From Falsirhodobacter sp. 20TX0035 (lineage in GTDB: Bacteria; Pseudomonadota; Alphaproteobacteria; Rhodobacterales; Rhodobacteraceae), in contig NZ_JAQMHV010000001.1 of NCBI RefSeq assembly GCF_028307215.1, forward strand, positions 124,001 to 188,000: a stretch of 64,000 nucleotides of DNA, in the 5' to 3' direction. The notes beneath the pieces were generated by a model. That model had not been told where the DNA came from and searched no databases. It saw nothing but the letters and a program-made list of their open reading frames with translations. Each line of letters opens with the position of its first letter. Positions within the stretch are counted from its first letter, which is position 1. Positions 36,702-44,825 of the stretch are shown one piece after another. Made by a program: the position numbers and the translations under genes.

Positions 36702-38087
36702 ATGGCGAGACATCTCTGGATCGGAACGGCGGTGGCGCTGGCGCTCGCCGCCCCGGCGCTGGCGCAGGACGTGCGGACGAAGCAGTATGACGACGGCTCC
36801 GTCTATGAAGGCACGTTCGAGAACGGGCTGCAGCAGGGCCAGGGCACCTACCGGATGCCCAACGGCTACGAATACACCGGCAACTGGGACCAGGGCACGA
36901 TCCAGGGCGCGGGCACCGCGCGCTATCCCAACGGATCGGTCTATGAAGGGCAGTTTGCCGACGGCCGCCCGCAGGGCAAGGGCAAGATCACCTTCGCCGA
37001 CGGTTCCACCTATGAAGGGGACTGGGAAGGCGGCCAGCGCAGCGGTCAGGGCACGGCGGTCTATGCCGACGGCACCCGTTACACCGGCGGGTTCCAGAAC
37101 GGCCAGCCGCAGGGCCAGGGCCGGATCGAGACGGCCGACGGCTACGTCTACGAAGGCGCGTGGGACGCCGGTCAGAAATCCGGCGAGGGCAGCATCACCT
37201 ATGCCAACGGCTCCACCTATCAGGGGGCGCTGGCGGCGGGGGTTCCCGCGGGCCGCGGCACGCTGACCACGAAGGACGGCATGAAATACGAAGGCGACTG
37301 GGTGGAGGGCCGGATCGAGGGCAGCGGCAAGCTGACCCAGCCGAACGGCGACACCTATGAAGGGCGCTTCGTGAACGGCAAGCGCGAAGGTCAGGGCCGC
37401 GCCGTCTATGCCAGCGGAGAGGTCTACGAGGGCGGCTTCGTGCAGGACCAGCGCGAAGGCCGCGGCACCCTGACCCGCCCGGACAAGTACCGCTATCAAG
37501 GCGACTGGAAGGCCGGCGTCACCGAAGGCGCGGGCAAGGCCACCTATTCCGATGGATCCGTCTATGAAGGCGCTTTCGTCGGCGGCCAGCCGCAGGGCCA
37601 AGGCACGATGGTCTATGCCGATGGCAGCCGCTACGAAGGCGGCTGGGCCGAAGGCGCGATGGACGGTCAGGGCAAGATCACGCAGGCCGACGGCACAATC
37701 TATGAGGGCGGGTTCGCGGCCGGCCGCTATGACGGGACAGGCACGCTGACCCGCGCCGACGGCTACCGCTACGAGGGCGCCTGGAAGGCGGGGGAGCGGG
37801 ACGGCAAGGGCACGGCCACCTTCCCCGACGGCACCGTCTATACCGGCGATTTCGTGGCGGGTGAGCGGGACGGCACGGGCGAGTTGAAGCGTCCGGATGG
37901 CTATCACTATCAGGGCAACTGGAACGCGGGGCAGTTCGACGGCCAAGGCACCCTCACCTATCCCACGGGCGACCGGTATGACGGCCTGTTCGCGGCGAAC
38001 CAGCCGGACGGTCAGGGCACGATGACCTATGCCAACGGCCAGACGGTCAGCGGCGTCTGGAACGACGGGCAGCCCCCCGCCCAGTGA
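36702..38087 (+). CDS. Secreted MORN-repeat protein (18 full repeats)
   Basis: 461 residues: signal peptide (MARHLWIGTAVALALAAPALA, cleavage near AQD) followed almost entirely by 23-residue MORN repeats of the form (A/P)(D/N)GxxYxGxWxxGxxxGxGxxxx. I count 18 complete repeats and a shortened nineteenth that ends NGQTVSGVWNDGQPPAQ. No catalytic domain is attached. In other systems MORN repeats bind lipids or proteins; here a periplasmic or surface beta-sheet rod is the inference. GGGAG lies about 7 bases before the ATG, and a GTCCA-AC-TGGAC palindrome (36679-36690) sits immediately before it. It is divergent from ileS and upstream of the sugar dehydrogenase. Confidence 0.88.
   Translation: MARHLWIGTAVALALAAPALAQDVRTKQYDDGSVYEGTFENGLQQGQGTYRMPNGYEYTGNWDQGTIQGAGTARYPNGSVYEGQFADGRPQGKGKITFADGSTYEGDWEGGQRSGQGTAVYADGTRYTGGFQNGQPQGQGRIETADGYVYEGAWDAGQKSGEGSITYANGSTYQGALAAGVPAGRGTLTTKDGMKYEGDWVEGRIEGSGKLTQPNGDTYEGRFVNGKREGQGRAVYASGEVYEGGFVQDQREGRGTLTRPDKYRYQGDWKAGVTEGAGKATYSDGSVYEGAFVGGQPQGQGTMVYADGSRYEGGWAEGAMDGQGKITQADGTIYEGGFAAGRYDGTGTLTRADGYRYEGAWKAGERDGKGTATFPDGTVYTGDFVAGERDGTGELKRPDGYHYQGNWNAGQFDGQGTLTYPTGDRYDGLFAANQPDGQGTMTYANGQTVSGVWNDGQPPAQ
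36786..38084 (+). repeat. Tandem 69-bp coding repeats (MORN)
   Basis: About 18.7 imperfect repeats of 69 bases each, encoding 23-residue MORN units in a single frame. Recurrent DNA words (for example those encoding GQGT and YEG) repeat at 69-base spacing, so slippage could change the copy number. A weaker pattern distinguishes units with GYxYxGxW from units with GSxYEGxF. Confidence 0.85.
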
Positions 38088-38174
38088 TCCCGCGTCCCGC
38101 GTTCCCTGCGACAATCCGCGCGGGGAACGCAAGGTTCGGCACGGCGTTGCCCGCGAAACCTTGGGAGGATTCCG

Positions 38175-39380
38175 ATGCAACGCCTGCTGGTCACCACCGC
38201 CGCCCTGTTTCTGACCCTGCCCGCCCTTGCCCAAGAGGCGCGGCCTCCGGTTCAGACGGCGGCCCCCAATGCCCCCAACCAGACCCCGGCCTTCGACGGC
38301 CAGACCCGCGCACCGCAGCCGCCGCAGGCGACTGCCGTGCGAATGGAAACGGTGGCCGAGGATCTGCCCCACCTGTGGGCGATGGAGTTCCTTCCGGACG
38401 GCCGGATGCTGGTGACGGCCAAGGGCGGCGACATGCACATCCTCGACGATGGCACCGCCAGCCCCGCGATCAGCGGCGTGCCCGAGGTGGTGAACGAAGG
38501 CCAGGGCGGCCTTCTGGACGTGGCGCTGGGCAACGACTTCGCCGAGAACGGCACGATCTTCTTCTCGTTCTCCGAACCGCGCGAGGATGGGAACGGCACG
38601 GCATTGGCCAAGGCCCGGCTGGTGGAGGACGCCGAAGGCGCCCGGCTGGAGGATGTGCAGACCATCTTCAGCCAGCGGCCCACCTATGACGGCGACAAGC
38701 ATTTCGGATCGCGCATCGTGGTGGGCCCGGACGACGTGATCTGGCTGACGGTCGGCGAACGGTCAGACCCCGAACCCCGCGTGCAGGCGCAGGAGCTGAA
38801 CAGCCACTTCGGCAAGGTCATTCGCATCACGACCGACGGCGCCCCGGCCGAGGGCAATCCCTTCCTCGGCCAGGACGGGGCGCAGCCCGAGATCTGGAGT
38901 CTCGGCCACCGCAACACCCAGTCAGCCGCGATGGACGCGGACGGTCGGTTCTGGATGATCGAGCATGGCCCCAAGGGCGGGGACGAGCTGAACCGCCCCG
39001 AGGCCGGCAAGAACTATGGCTGGCCCGAGGTGACCTATGGCATCGAATATTCCGGCGGCCCCGTGGGCGAAGGCATCACCCAGCGCGCCGACACGCAGCA
39101 GCCCTTGTATTACTGGGATCCGGTGATCGCGCCGTCGGGCATGGCTTTCTATGATGGCGAGATGTTCCCTTCGCTGGACGGGGCCATCCTGGTGGGCGGT
39201 CTGGTCACAAAGGCCGTGGTCGTCCTGCACATGGACGGCGACCGCGTCACGCATGAGGAGCACCTCCCCGTGAACGCCCGCGTGCGCGACGTGAAGGTCG
39301 GCCCCGACGGCGCGATCTATGCCGTGACGGAAGAACGGGGCGGCCCCTCCACCATCGTGCGCATCACGCCCGGGGCGTGA
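38175..39380 (+). CDS. PQQ-dependent aldose sugar dehydrogenase (YliI/Asd family)
   Basis: Predicted periplasmic beta-propeller dehydrogenase that oxidises aldoses with PQQ. 401 residues with a signal peptide (MQRLLVTTAALFLTLPALAQ) and a proline-rich linker to about residue 50. Family motifs include the opening PHLWAMEFLPDGRMLVTAK, the catalytic-His region GEGQGGLLDVALG-type (EGQGGLLDVALGNDF), HFGSRIVVGPDDVIWLTVGE, SLGHRNTQSAA and the metal/PQQ-site segment HGPKGGDELN. GGGAGGATTCCG provides GGAGG before the ATG. No PQQ synthesis genes are in this window. The natural substrate is uncertain. Confidence 0.88.
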   Translation: MQRLLVTTAALFLTLPALAQEARPPVQTAAPNAPNQTPAFDGQTRAPQPPQATAVRMETVAEDLPHLWAMEFLPDGRMLVTAKGGDMHILDDGTASPAISGVPEVVNEGQGGLLDVALGNDFAENGTIFFSFSEPREDGNGTALAKARLVEDAEGARLEDVQTIFSQRPTYDGDKHFGSRIVVGPDDVIWLTVGERSDPEPRVQAQELNSHFGKVIRITTDGAPAEGNPFLGQDGAQPEIWSLGHRNTQSAAMDADGRFWMIEHGPKGGDELNRPEAGKNYGWPEVTYGIEYSGGPVGEGITQRADTQQPLYYWDPVIAPSGMAFYDGEMFPSLDGAILVGGLVTKAVVVLHMDGDRVTHEEHLPVNARVRDVKVGPDGAIYAVTEERGGPSTIVRITPGA

Positions 39381-39426
39381 CGAAATCGGCTTGCCCGCCG
39401 GACGGAGTGCGGGCAAGCCTGACGGC

Positions 39427-40434
39427 ATGATCGAACACCACATCCTGTCGAACGGCGCGCTGTGCAGCGTCGAGGGCCCGCCCGAGACGCTGGACGGCGT
39501 GCTGTGGGTCGACCTGTGCAACCCCACCCGCTGGGAAGAACGGCTGATCGAGGAGCGGGTCGGTGTCGCCGTTCCCACCCTGGCCGAGATGGTGGAGATC
39601 GAGGATTCCTCGCGGCTTTACATTGACGGGACGGCGATGGTGATGACCATCGTCGTGATCGAGGGGATGGACACCGGTCGTCCGCGGCGCGCGCAACTGA
39701 CGCTGGTCCTGCTGCCGCATGTGCTGATCACCGTGCGCTATGCCAATCCGGTGCCGCTGCGCACCATCGCCGCCCGCGTGGCCCGGCATCCGGCCGAATC
39801 CGACTCGGCCCCGCGCCTGATGGCGACGATCCTTGAAGCCTTCGTGGAACGCATCGCCGATGTGCTGGAACAGGTCTCGGGCGAGTTGACGGCCATTTCG
39901 GACACAGTGTTCTTCGAGGAAGGCAAAGGCCCGCAGGAACAGGACCTGAAGAAGCTGCTGCAGAAGCTGGGCCGCCAGAACCGCGCCTTGTCGATCTTGC
40001 GCGAAAGCCTGCTGTCGCTGGACCGGCTGCTGCCCTTCCTGCGCGACGCCACCTCGGGCAAGGCGGCGCGGACCGAAGGGGAAGTGCTGCCGCAACTCGC
40101 CCGCCTCTCCGCCAAAGGGGACAAGCGCCTGAAGGCGATCGAGCGGGATCTGAAATCCCTTTCGGCCTATGAATCGCAGGTGGAGCAGGAACTGACCTTC
40201 CTGCATTCGGCCACCATCGGCCTGATCGGGGTGGAGCAGAACAAGATCATCAAGGTCCTGTCGGTCGCCACTGCCCTGTTCCTGCCGCCCACGCTGGTGG
40301 GCACCGTCTACGGCATGAACTTCCACAACATGCCCGAACTGGACTGGCGCTATGGTTATCCGCTGGCGCTGGGCGTGATGGTGCTGTCGGCGGGGCTGCC
40401 CTACCTGTGGTTCCGCCGCAAAAAGTGGCTATAG
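39427..40434 (+). CDS. corA: CorA-type divalent cation transporter
   Basis: Pentameric Mg2+/Co2+ (or Zn2+) channel. 335 residues with a large N-terminal cytoplasmic domain and two C-terminal helices. The GMN selectivity motif follows the first helix (LVGTVYGMNFHNMPEL), and the C-terminus is basic (WFRRKKWL). The long stalk helix carries EQNKIIKVLSVATALFLPPT. The ATG at 39427 (MIEHHILSNGA) is preferred over an upstream start at 39391; the ribosome site is weak. It is 46 bases after the sugar dehydrogenase. Mg versus Zn selectivity cannot be read. Confidence 0.9.
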   Translation: MIEHHILSNGALCSVEGPPETLDGVLWVDLCNPTRWEERLIEERVGVAVPTLAEMVEIEDSSRLYIDGTAMVMTIVVIEGMDTGRPRRAQLTLVLLPHVLITVRYANPVPLRTIAARVARHPAESDSAPRLMATILEAFVERIADVLEQVSGELTAISDTVFFEEGKGPQEQDLKKLLQKLGRQNRALSILRESLLSLDRLLPFLRDATSGKAARTEGEVLPQLARLSAKGDKRLKAIERDLKSLSAYESQVEQELTFLHSATIGLIGVEQNKIIKVLSVATALFLPPTLVGTVYGMNFHNMPELDWRYGYPLALGVMVLSAGLPYLWFRRKKWL

Positions 40435-40461
40435 GGCAGAAAACCTGCCGCTTATTTGCGG

Positions 40462-40489
40462 TTGCCACCCGTTCTTGCACGCTTATAGT
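40462..40489 (+). promoter_or_regulatory. Sigma-70-like promoter for the leu leader
   Basis: TTGCCA (40462-40467), 16-base spacer, TATAGT (40484-40489). The predicted transcription start is at about 40496, which coincides with the ATG of the leader peptide (40497), so the leader mRNA may have no 5' untranslated region. Confidence 0.5.
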
Positions 40490-40496
40490 CCCGTTC

Positions 40497-40577
40497 ATGG
40501 TACGGGACCAACATATCACACACAGGGGCTTCGCCCCCGGCTGCTCCCGCGGTCTCCTTCTTCTTACGCTCCTCTGA
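40497..40577 (+). CDS. leuL: Leucine-rich leader peptide of leuA
   Basis: 26 codons: MVRDQHITHRGFAPGCSRG followed by Leu-Leu-Leu-Leu-Thr-Leu-Leu and stop. Six of the last seven residues are leucine (CTC CTT CTT CTT ACG CTC CTC TGA). The peptide ends 68 bases before leuA. The pattern is that of a transcription-attenuation leader that senses charged tRNA-Leu. The stop codon lies inside the left arm of a 10-bp hairpin. No Shine-Dalgarno is visible, which fits a leaderless start. Confidence 0.75.
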   Translation: MVRDQHITHRGFAPGCSRGLLLLTLL

Positions 40578-40619
40578 GCGTGCCCTCGGGCGCGACCGCT
40601 CAGAGGTGACCAGCGCCCG
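40571..40619 (+). promoter_or_regulatory. leuA attenuator region with two competing hairpins
   Basis: Hairpin A: CCTCTGAGCG (40571-40580) pairs with CGCTCAGAGG (40597-40606), a perfect 10-bp stem. Hairpin B: CGGGCGC (40587-40593) pairs with GCGCCCG (40613-40619), 7 bp. B uses the loop of A and encloses the right arm of A, so only one can form simply. A ribosome stalled on the Leu codons would cover the left arm of A and favour B. No T-run follows either stem, so the switch may act through Rho or pausing. A third small hairpin (GGGGC-TTC-GCCCC, 40525-40537) lies inside the leader gene. Confidence 0.6.
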
Positions 40620-40645
40620 GCACACGCGAACGAAGGAAGAAGACC

Positions 40646-42208
40646 ATGCAAGACAAAGTATTCATTTTCGACACCACCCTGCGCGACGGCGAACAGTCCC
40701 CCGGCGCCACCATGACCCATGCCGAGAAGCTGGACATCGCCCAGATGCTGGACGAAATGGGCGTGGACATCATCGAGGCCGGGTTCCCCATCGCCTCGGA
40801 AGGTGATTTCGAGGCGGTGTCGGCCATCGCCAAGAACAGCCGCAACTCCGTCATCTGCGGACTGTCGCGCGCGAACTTCAAGGACATCGACCGCTGCTGG
40901 GACGCCGTGAAGCACGCCGCCCAGCCGCGCATCCACACCTTCATCGGCACCTCGCCCCTGCACCGCGCCATCCCGAACCTGGACAAGGACCAGATGGCCC
41001 AGCGCATCCACGACACCGTGACCCATGCGCGCAACCTGTGCGACAACATTCAGTGGTCGCCCATGGACGCCACGCGGACCGAACACGACTATCTGTGCCG
41101 GGTGGTGGAGATCGCGATCAAGGCGGGCGCCACCACGATCAACATTCCCGACACCGTGGGCTATACCGCGCCGCGCGAAAGCGCCGAGTTGATCCGCATG
41201 CTGCTGGAACGGGTGCCGGGCGCCGACGACATCATCTTCGCCACCCATTGCCACAACGATCTGGGTATGGCGACGGCGAACTCCCTCGCCGCGGTGGAGG
41301 CGGGCGCGCGCCAGGTCGAATGCACGATCAACGGCCTCGGTGAACGCGCCGGCAACACCGCACTGGAAGAGGTCGTGATGGCCCTGAAGGTCCGCAACGA
41401 CATCATGCCCTTCCGCACCGGCGTGGACAGCACGAAGCTGACGGCGATCAGCCGCAAGGTCGCCACCGTGTCGGGCTTCCCCGTCCAGTTTAACAAGGCC
41501 ATCGTCGGCAAGAACGCCTTCGCCCATGAATCGGGCATCCACCAGGACGGCATGCTGAAGAACGCCGAAACGTTCGAGATCATGCGCCCGGCCGATGTGG
41601 GCCTGACGGAAACGTCGCTGGTGATGGGCAAGCATTCGGGCCGTGCCGCCCTGCGGTCCAAGCTGAAGGATCTGGGGTTCGAGGTCGCGGACAACCAGCT
41701 GGCCGACATCTTCGTGCGGTTCAAGGCCCTCGCCGACAGCAAGAAGGAGATCTACGACGAGGATCTGCTGGCGCTGATGCAGGACACGGGCACCACCTCG
41801 GACCAGGACGCGCTGCACATCAAGCGGCTGCGCGTGATCTGCGGCACCGACGGCCCGAAAGAGGCCGAACTGACCCTGACCGTGAACGGCGAGGACAAGA
41901 CGGCGGACGCCACGGGCGACGGCCCGGTGGACGCGGCTTTCAATGCGGTGAACATGCTGGTGCCGCATTCGGCCCGCCTCGCGCTGTATCAGGTGCAGGC
42001 CATCACCGAAGGCACCGACGCGCAGGCCACCGTCACCGTGCGTCTGGAAGAGGATGGCAAGATCGCCACGGGTCATGCCGCCGACATGGACACGGTGGTC
42101 GCTTCGGCCCGCGCCTATGTGAACGCGCTGAACCGGCTGATCCTGCGCCGCCAGAAAACGGCGCCGGGGCACGACACGAAAGCCGTAAGTTACCGCGACG
42201 CCGGCTGA
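40646..42208 (+). CDS. leuA: 2-isopropylmalate synthase
   Basis: First committed step of leucine synthesis: acetyl-CoA plus 2-oxoisovalerate. 520 residues. The DRE-TIM-barrel shows FDTTLRDGEQSPGATM at the N-terminus and the metal-binding THCHNDLGMATANSLAAVE; NGLGERAGNTALEEVVMAL follows. The C-terminal regulatory (leucine-binding) domain begins near residue 390 and suggests feedback inhibition. AAGGAAGAAG precedes the ATG. It stands alone after its leader and ends at a strong terminator, not in a leuABCD cluster. Confidence 0.97.
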   Translation: MQDKVFIFDTTLRDGEQSPGATMTHAEKLDIAQMLDEMGVDIIEAGFPIASEGDFEAVSAIAKNSRNSVICGLSRANFKDIDRCWDAVKHAAQPRIHTFIGTSPLHRAIPNLDKDQMAQRIHDTVTHARNLCDNIQWSPMDATRTEHDYLCRVVEIAIKAGATTINIPDTVGYTAPRESAELIRMLLERVPGADDIIFATHCHNDLGMATANSLAAVEAGARQVECTINGLGERAGNTALEEVVMALKVRNDIMPFRTGVDSTKLTAISRKVATVSGFPVQFNKAIVGKNAFAHESGIHQDGMLKNAETFEIMRPADVGLTETSLVMGKHSGRAALRSKLKDLGFEVADNQLADIFVRFKALADSKKEIYDEDLLALMQDTGTTSDQDALHIKRLRVICGTDGPKEAELTLTVNGEDKTADATGDGPVDAAFNAVNMLVPHSARLALYQVQAITEGTDAQATVTVRLEEDGKIATGHAADMDTVVASARAYVNALNRLILRRQKTAPGHDTKAVSYRDAG

Positions 42209-42230
42209 ACCCCGCTGATTATCTCGTGAT

Positions 42231-42270
42231 GGGGCAAAGCGGAGCCTTTCGCTTTGCCCCTTCGCTTTTT
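42231..42270 (+). terminator. Intrinsic terminator after leuA
   Basis: GGGGCAAAGCG (42231-42241), 8-base loop, CGCTTTGCCCC (42250-42260), then TTCGCTTTTTATAA. An 11-bp stem with a T-rich tail, 22 bases after the leuA stop. Confidence 0.9.
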
Positions 42271-42297
42271 ATAAGGACCCGCCCGTGCCGCGCATGA

Positions 42298-43368
<1,071 letters not shown>

Positions 43369-43386
43369 TCGGACGCCGGACACATC

Positions 43387-44289
43387 GTGGCACGGGACAA
43401 CGGATCGGAGCAGTTCACCCGCCCCCTGAGACGCGTCCTCGTCGGCGGGCTGGTTCTGCTGCTTCTGGCCATCTTCATGATCTGGCGGATCGACAGCCCG
43501 CGCGTGGAACAACTGCGCGCGGCGCTGGTCGACCGCTTCGTGCCCAGCTTCGGCTGGGCCATGGCGCCGGTCACCAAGGCCGCGGCGATGATCGACGACG
43601 CCCAGTCCTATGTCCGCATCTATGAACAGAACCAGGAACTGCGGCGCGAGCTTCAGCAGATGCGCGCTTGGAAAGAGGCGGCGCTGCAACTGGAACAGCA
43701 GAACGCCCGCCTTCTGGACCTGAACCAGGTGCGGCTGGATCCGGAACTGACGCATGTGACCGGCCTCGTGCTGGCCGACAGCGGATCGCCCTTCCGCCAG
43801 TCGGTGCTGCTGAACGTCGGTCTGCGCGACGGGATCCGCGACGGATGGGCCACCATGGACGGGGTGGGCCTTGTTGGCCGCATCTCGGGCGTGGGTGATC
43901 AGACGAGCCGCGTGATCCTTCTGACCGATTCGAACAGCCGCATCCCGGTGGTGGTTCAGCCGTCCGGGCAGAAGGCGATCCTGTCGGGCGACAACAGCGG
44001 CGCCCCGGTGATGGAGTTTCTGGAAAAGCCCGATCTGGTGCGCCCCGGCGACCGGGTCGTGACCTCGGGCGACGGATCGGTGTTCCCTGCCGACCTTCTG
44101 GTCGGAGAGGTGGCGCAAAGCCCGGACCGCCGGTTGCGCGTTCGGCTGGCGGCCGATTACGGGCGGCTGGAATTCCTGCGTGTGCTGCGGATGCGCGAAC
44201 GCTCCGTCCCGGCCGAGGCGGGGGCGCTGGTCACGCCCCCCCTACCCCCCACGCCCGAATTGCCCCCCATCGAAGGAACCGCCCCATGA
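43387..44289 (+). CDS. mreC: Rod-shape-determining protein MreC
   Basis: Bitopic inner-membrane scaffold linking MreB with PBP2. 300 residues starting at a GTG (MARDNGSEQFTRPLRRVLVG). One transmembrane helix at about residues 18-36, a coiled coil around residues 75-105 (YEQNQELRRELQQMRAWKEA), then the beta-rich domain with SVLLNVGLRDGIRDGWA. A proline-rich C-terminal tail (VTPPLPPTPELPPIEG) is longer than in E. coli. It overlaps mreD by 4 bases. Confidence 0.95.
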   Translation: MARDNGSEQFTRPLRRVLVGGLVLLLLAIFMIWRIDSPRVEQLRAALVDRFVPSFGWAMAPVTKAAAMIDDAQSYVRIYEQNQELRRELQQMRAWKEAALQLEQQNARLLDLNQVRLDPELTHVTGLVLADSGSPFRQSVLLNVGLRDGIRDGWATMDGVGLVGRISGVGDQTSRVILLTDSNSRIPVVVQPSGQKAILSGDNSGAPVMEFLEKPDLVRPGDRVVTSGDGSVFPADLLVGEVAQSPDRRLRVRLAADYGRLEFLRVLRMRERSVPAEAGALVTPPLPPTPELPPIEGTAP

Positions 44290-44825
44290 GCGGTCTGGGC
44301 CGGGCGGGGCGCTGGTTCCACCGGCTGGCCTTCGTCCTGATCGCGCTGGTGCTGGTGCTTCTGCGCCTGCTTCCCTTGGGCGGCGAGGCAGGCGAATGGC
44401 CCGGCCCCGACCTTCTGCTGTGCGTCACGCTGGCCTGGACGCTGCGCCGCCCCGACGCGATGCGCGTCTGGCTGATCGCCGGCGTCTTCCTGATCGAGGA
44501 TCTTCTGCTGATGCGGCCCCCTGGCCTTTGGACCGCGGTGGTCGTCGTCGGGACCGAGTTCCTGCGCAGCCGCATGCGCTTTGCACGCGAATCGAACTTC
44601 CTCAGCGAATGGCTGGGGGTGGCGCTTCTGGTGCTCGGCATGACGCTGGCTTACCGATTTGTGTTCACGCTGGCCTTTCTTCCACAGGTCGGTCTGGGAT
44701 ATGCGATGATCGGAACGGGCGCGACGATCCTGTGCTATCCTGCCGTCGTGCTGGCCACCGCCTGGGCCTTCGGCCTGCACAAGCCCGCCACCGGTGAAAT
44801 CGACGCCTATGGGAGACGGATGTGA
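44286..44825 (+). CDS. mreD: Rod-shape-determining protein MreD
   Basis: Polytopic membrane component of the elongasome. 179 residues with about five helices (FVLIALVLVLLRLLPLGG; LLLCVTLAWTL; VWLIAGVFLIEDLLLM). Sequence divergence is normal for this family; the call rests on position between mreC and pbp2 and on hydrophobicity. ATGA overlap with mreC and GTGA overlap with pbp2 indicate coupled translation. Confidence 0.9.
   Translation: MSGLGRAGRWFHRLAFVLIALVLVLLRLLPLGGEAGEWPGPDLLLCVTLAWTLRRPDAMRVWLIAGVFLIEDLLLMRPPGLWTAVVVVGTEFLRSRMRFARESNFLSEWLGVALLVLGMTLAYRFVFTLAFLPQVGLGYAMIGTGATILCYPAVVLATAWAFGLHKPATGEIDAYGRRM

Noticed and set aside
36786-38084. Regular 69-base repeats could look like a repeat array or CRISPR
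   Set aside because: The repeats are contiguous coding units in one frame without unique spacers; they encode MORN repeats.
40571-40606. The strong hairpin after the leucine leader as a normal intrinsic terminator
   Set aside because: No T-run follows (the bases after the stem are TGACCAGC), so it is described as an attenuator element without a defined termination mode.
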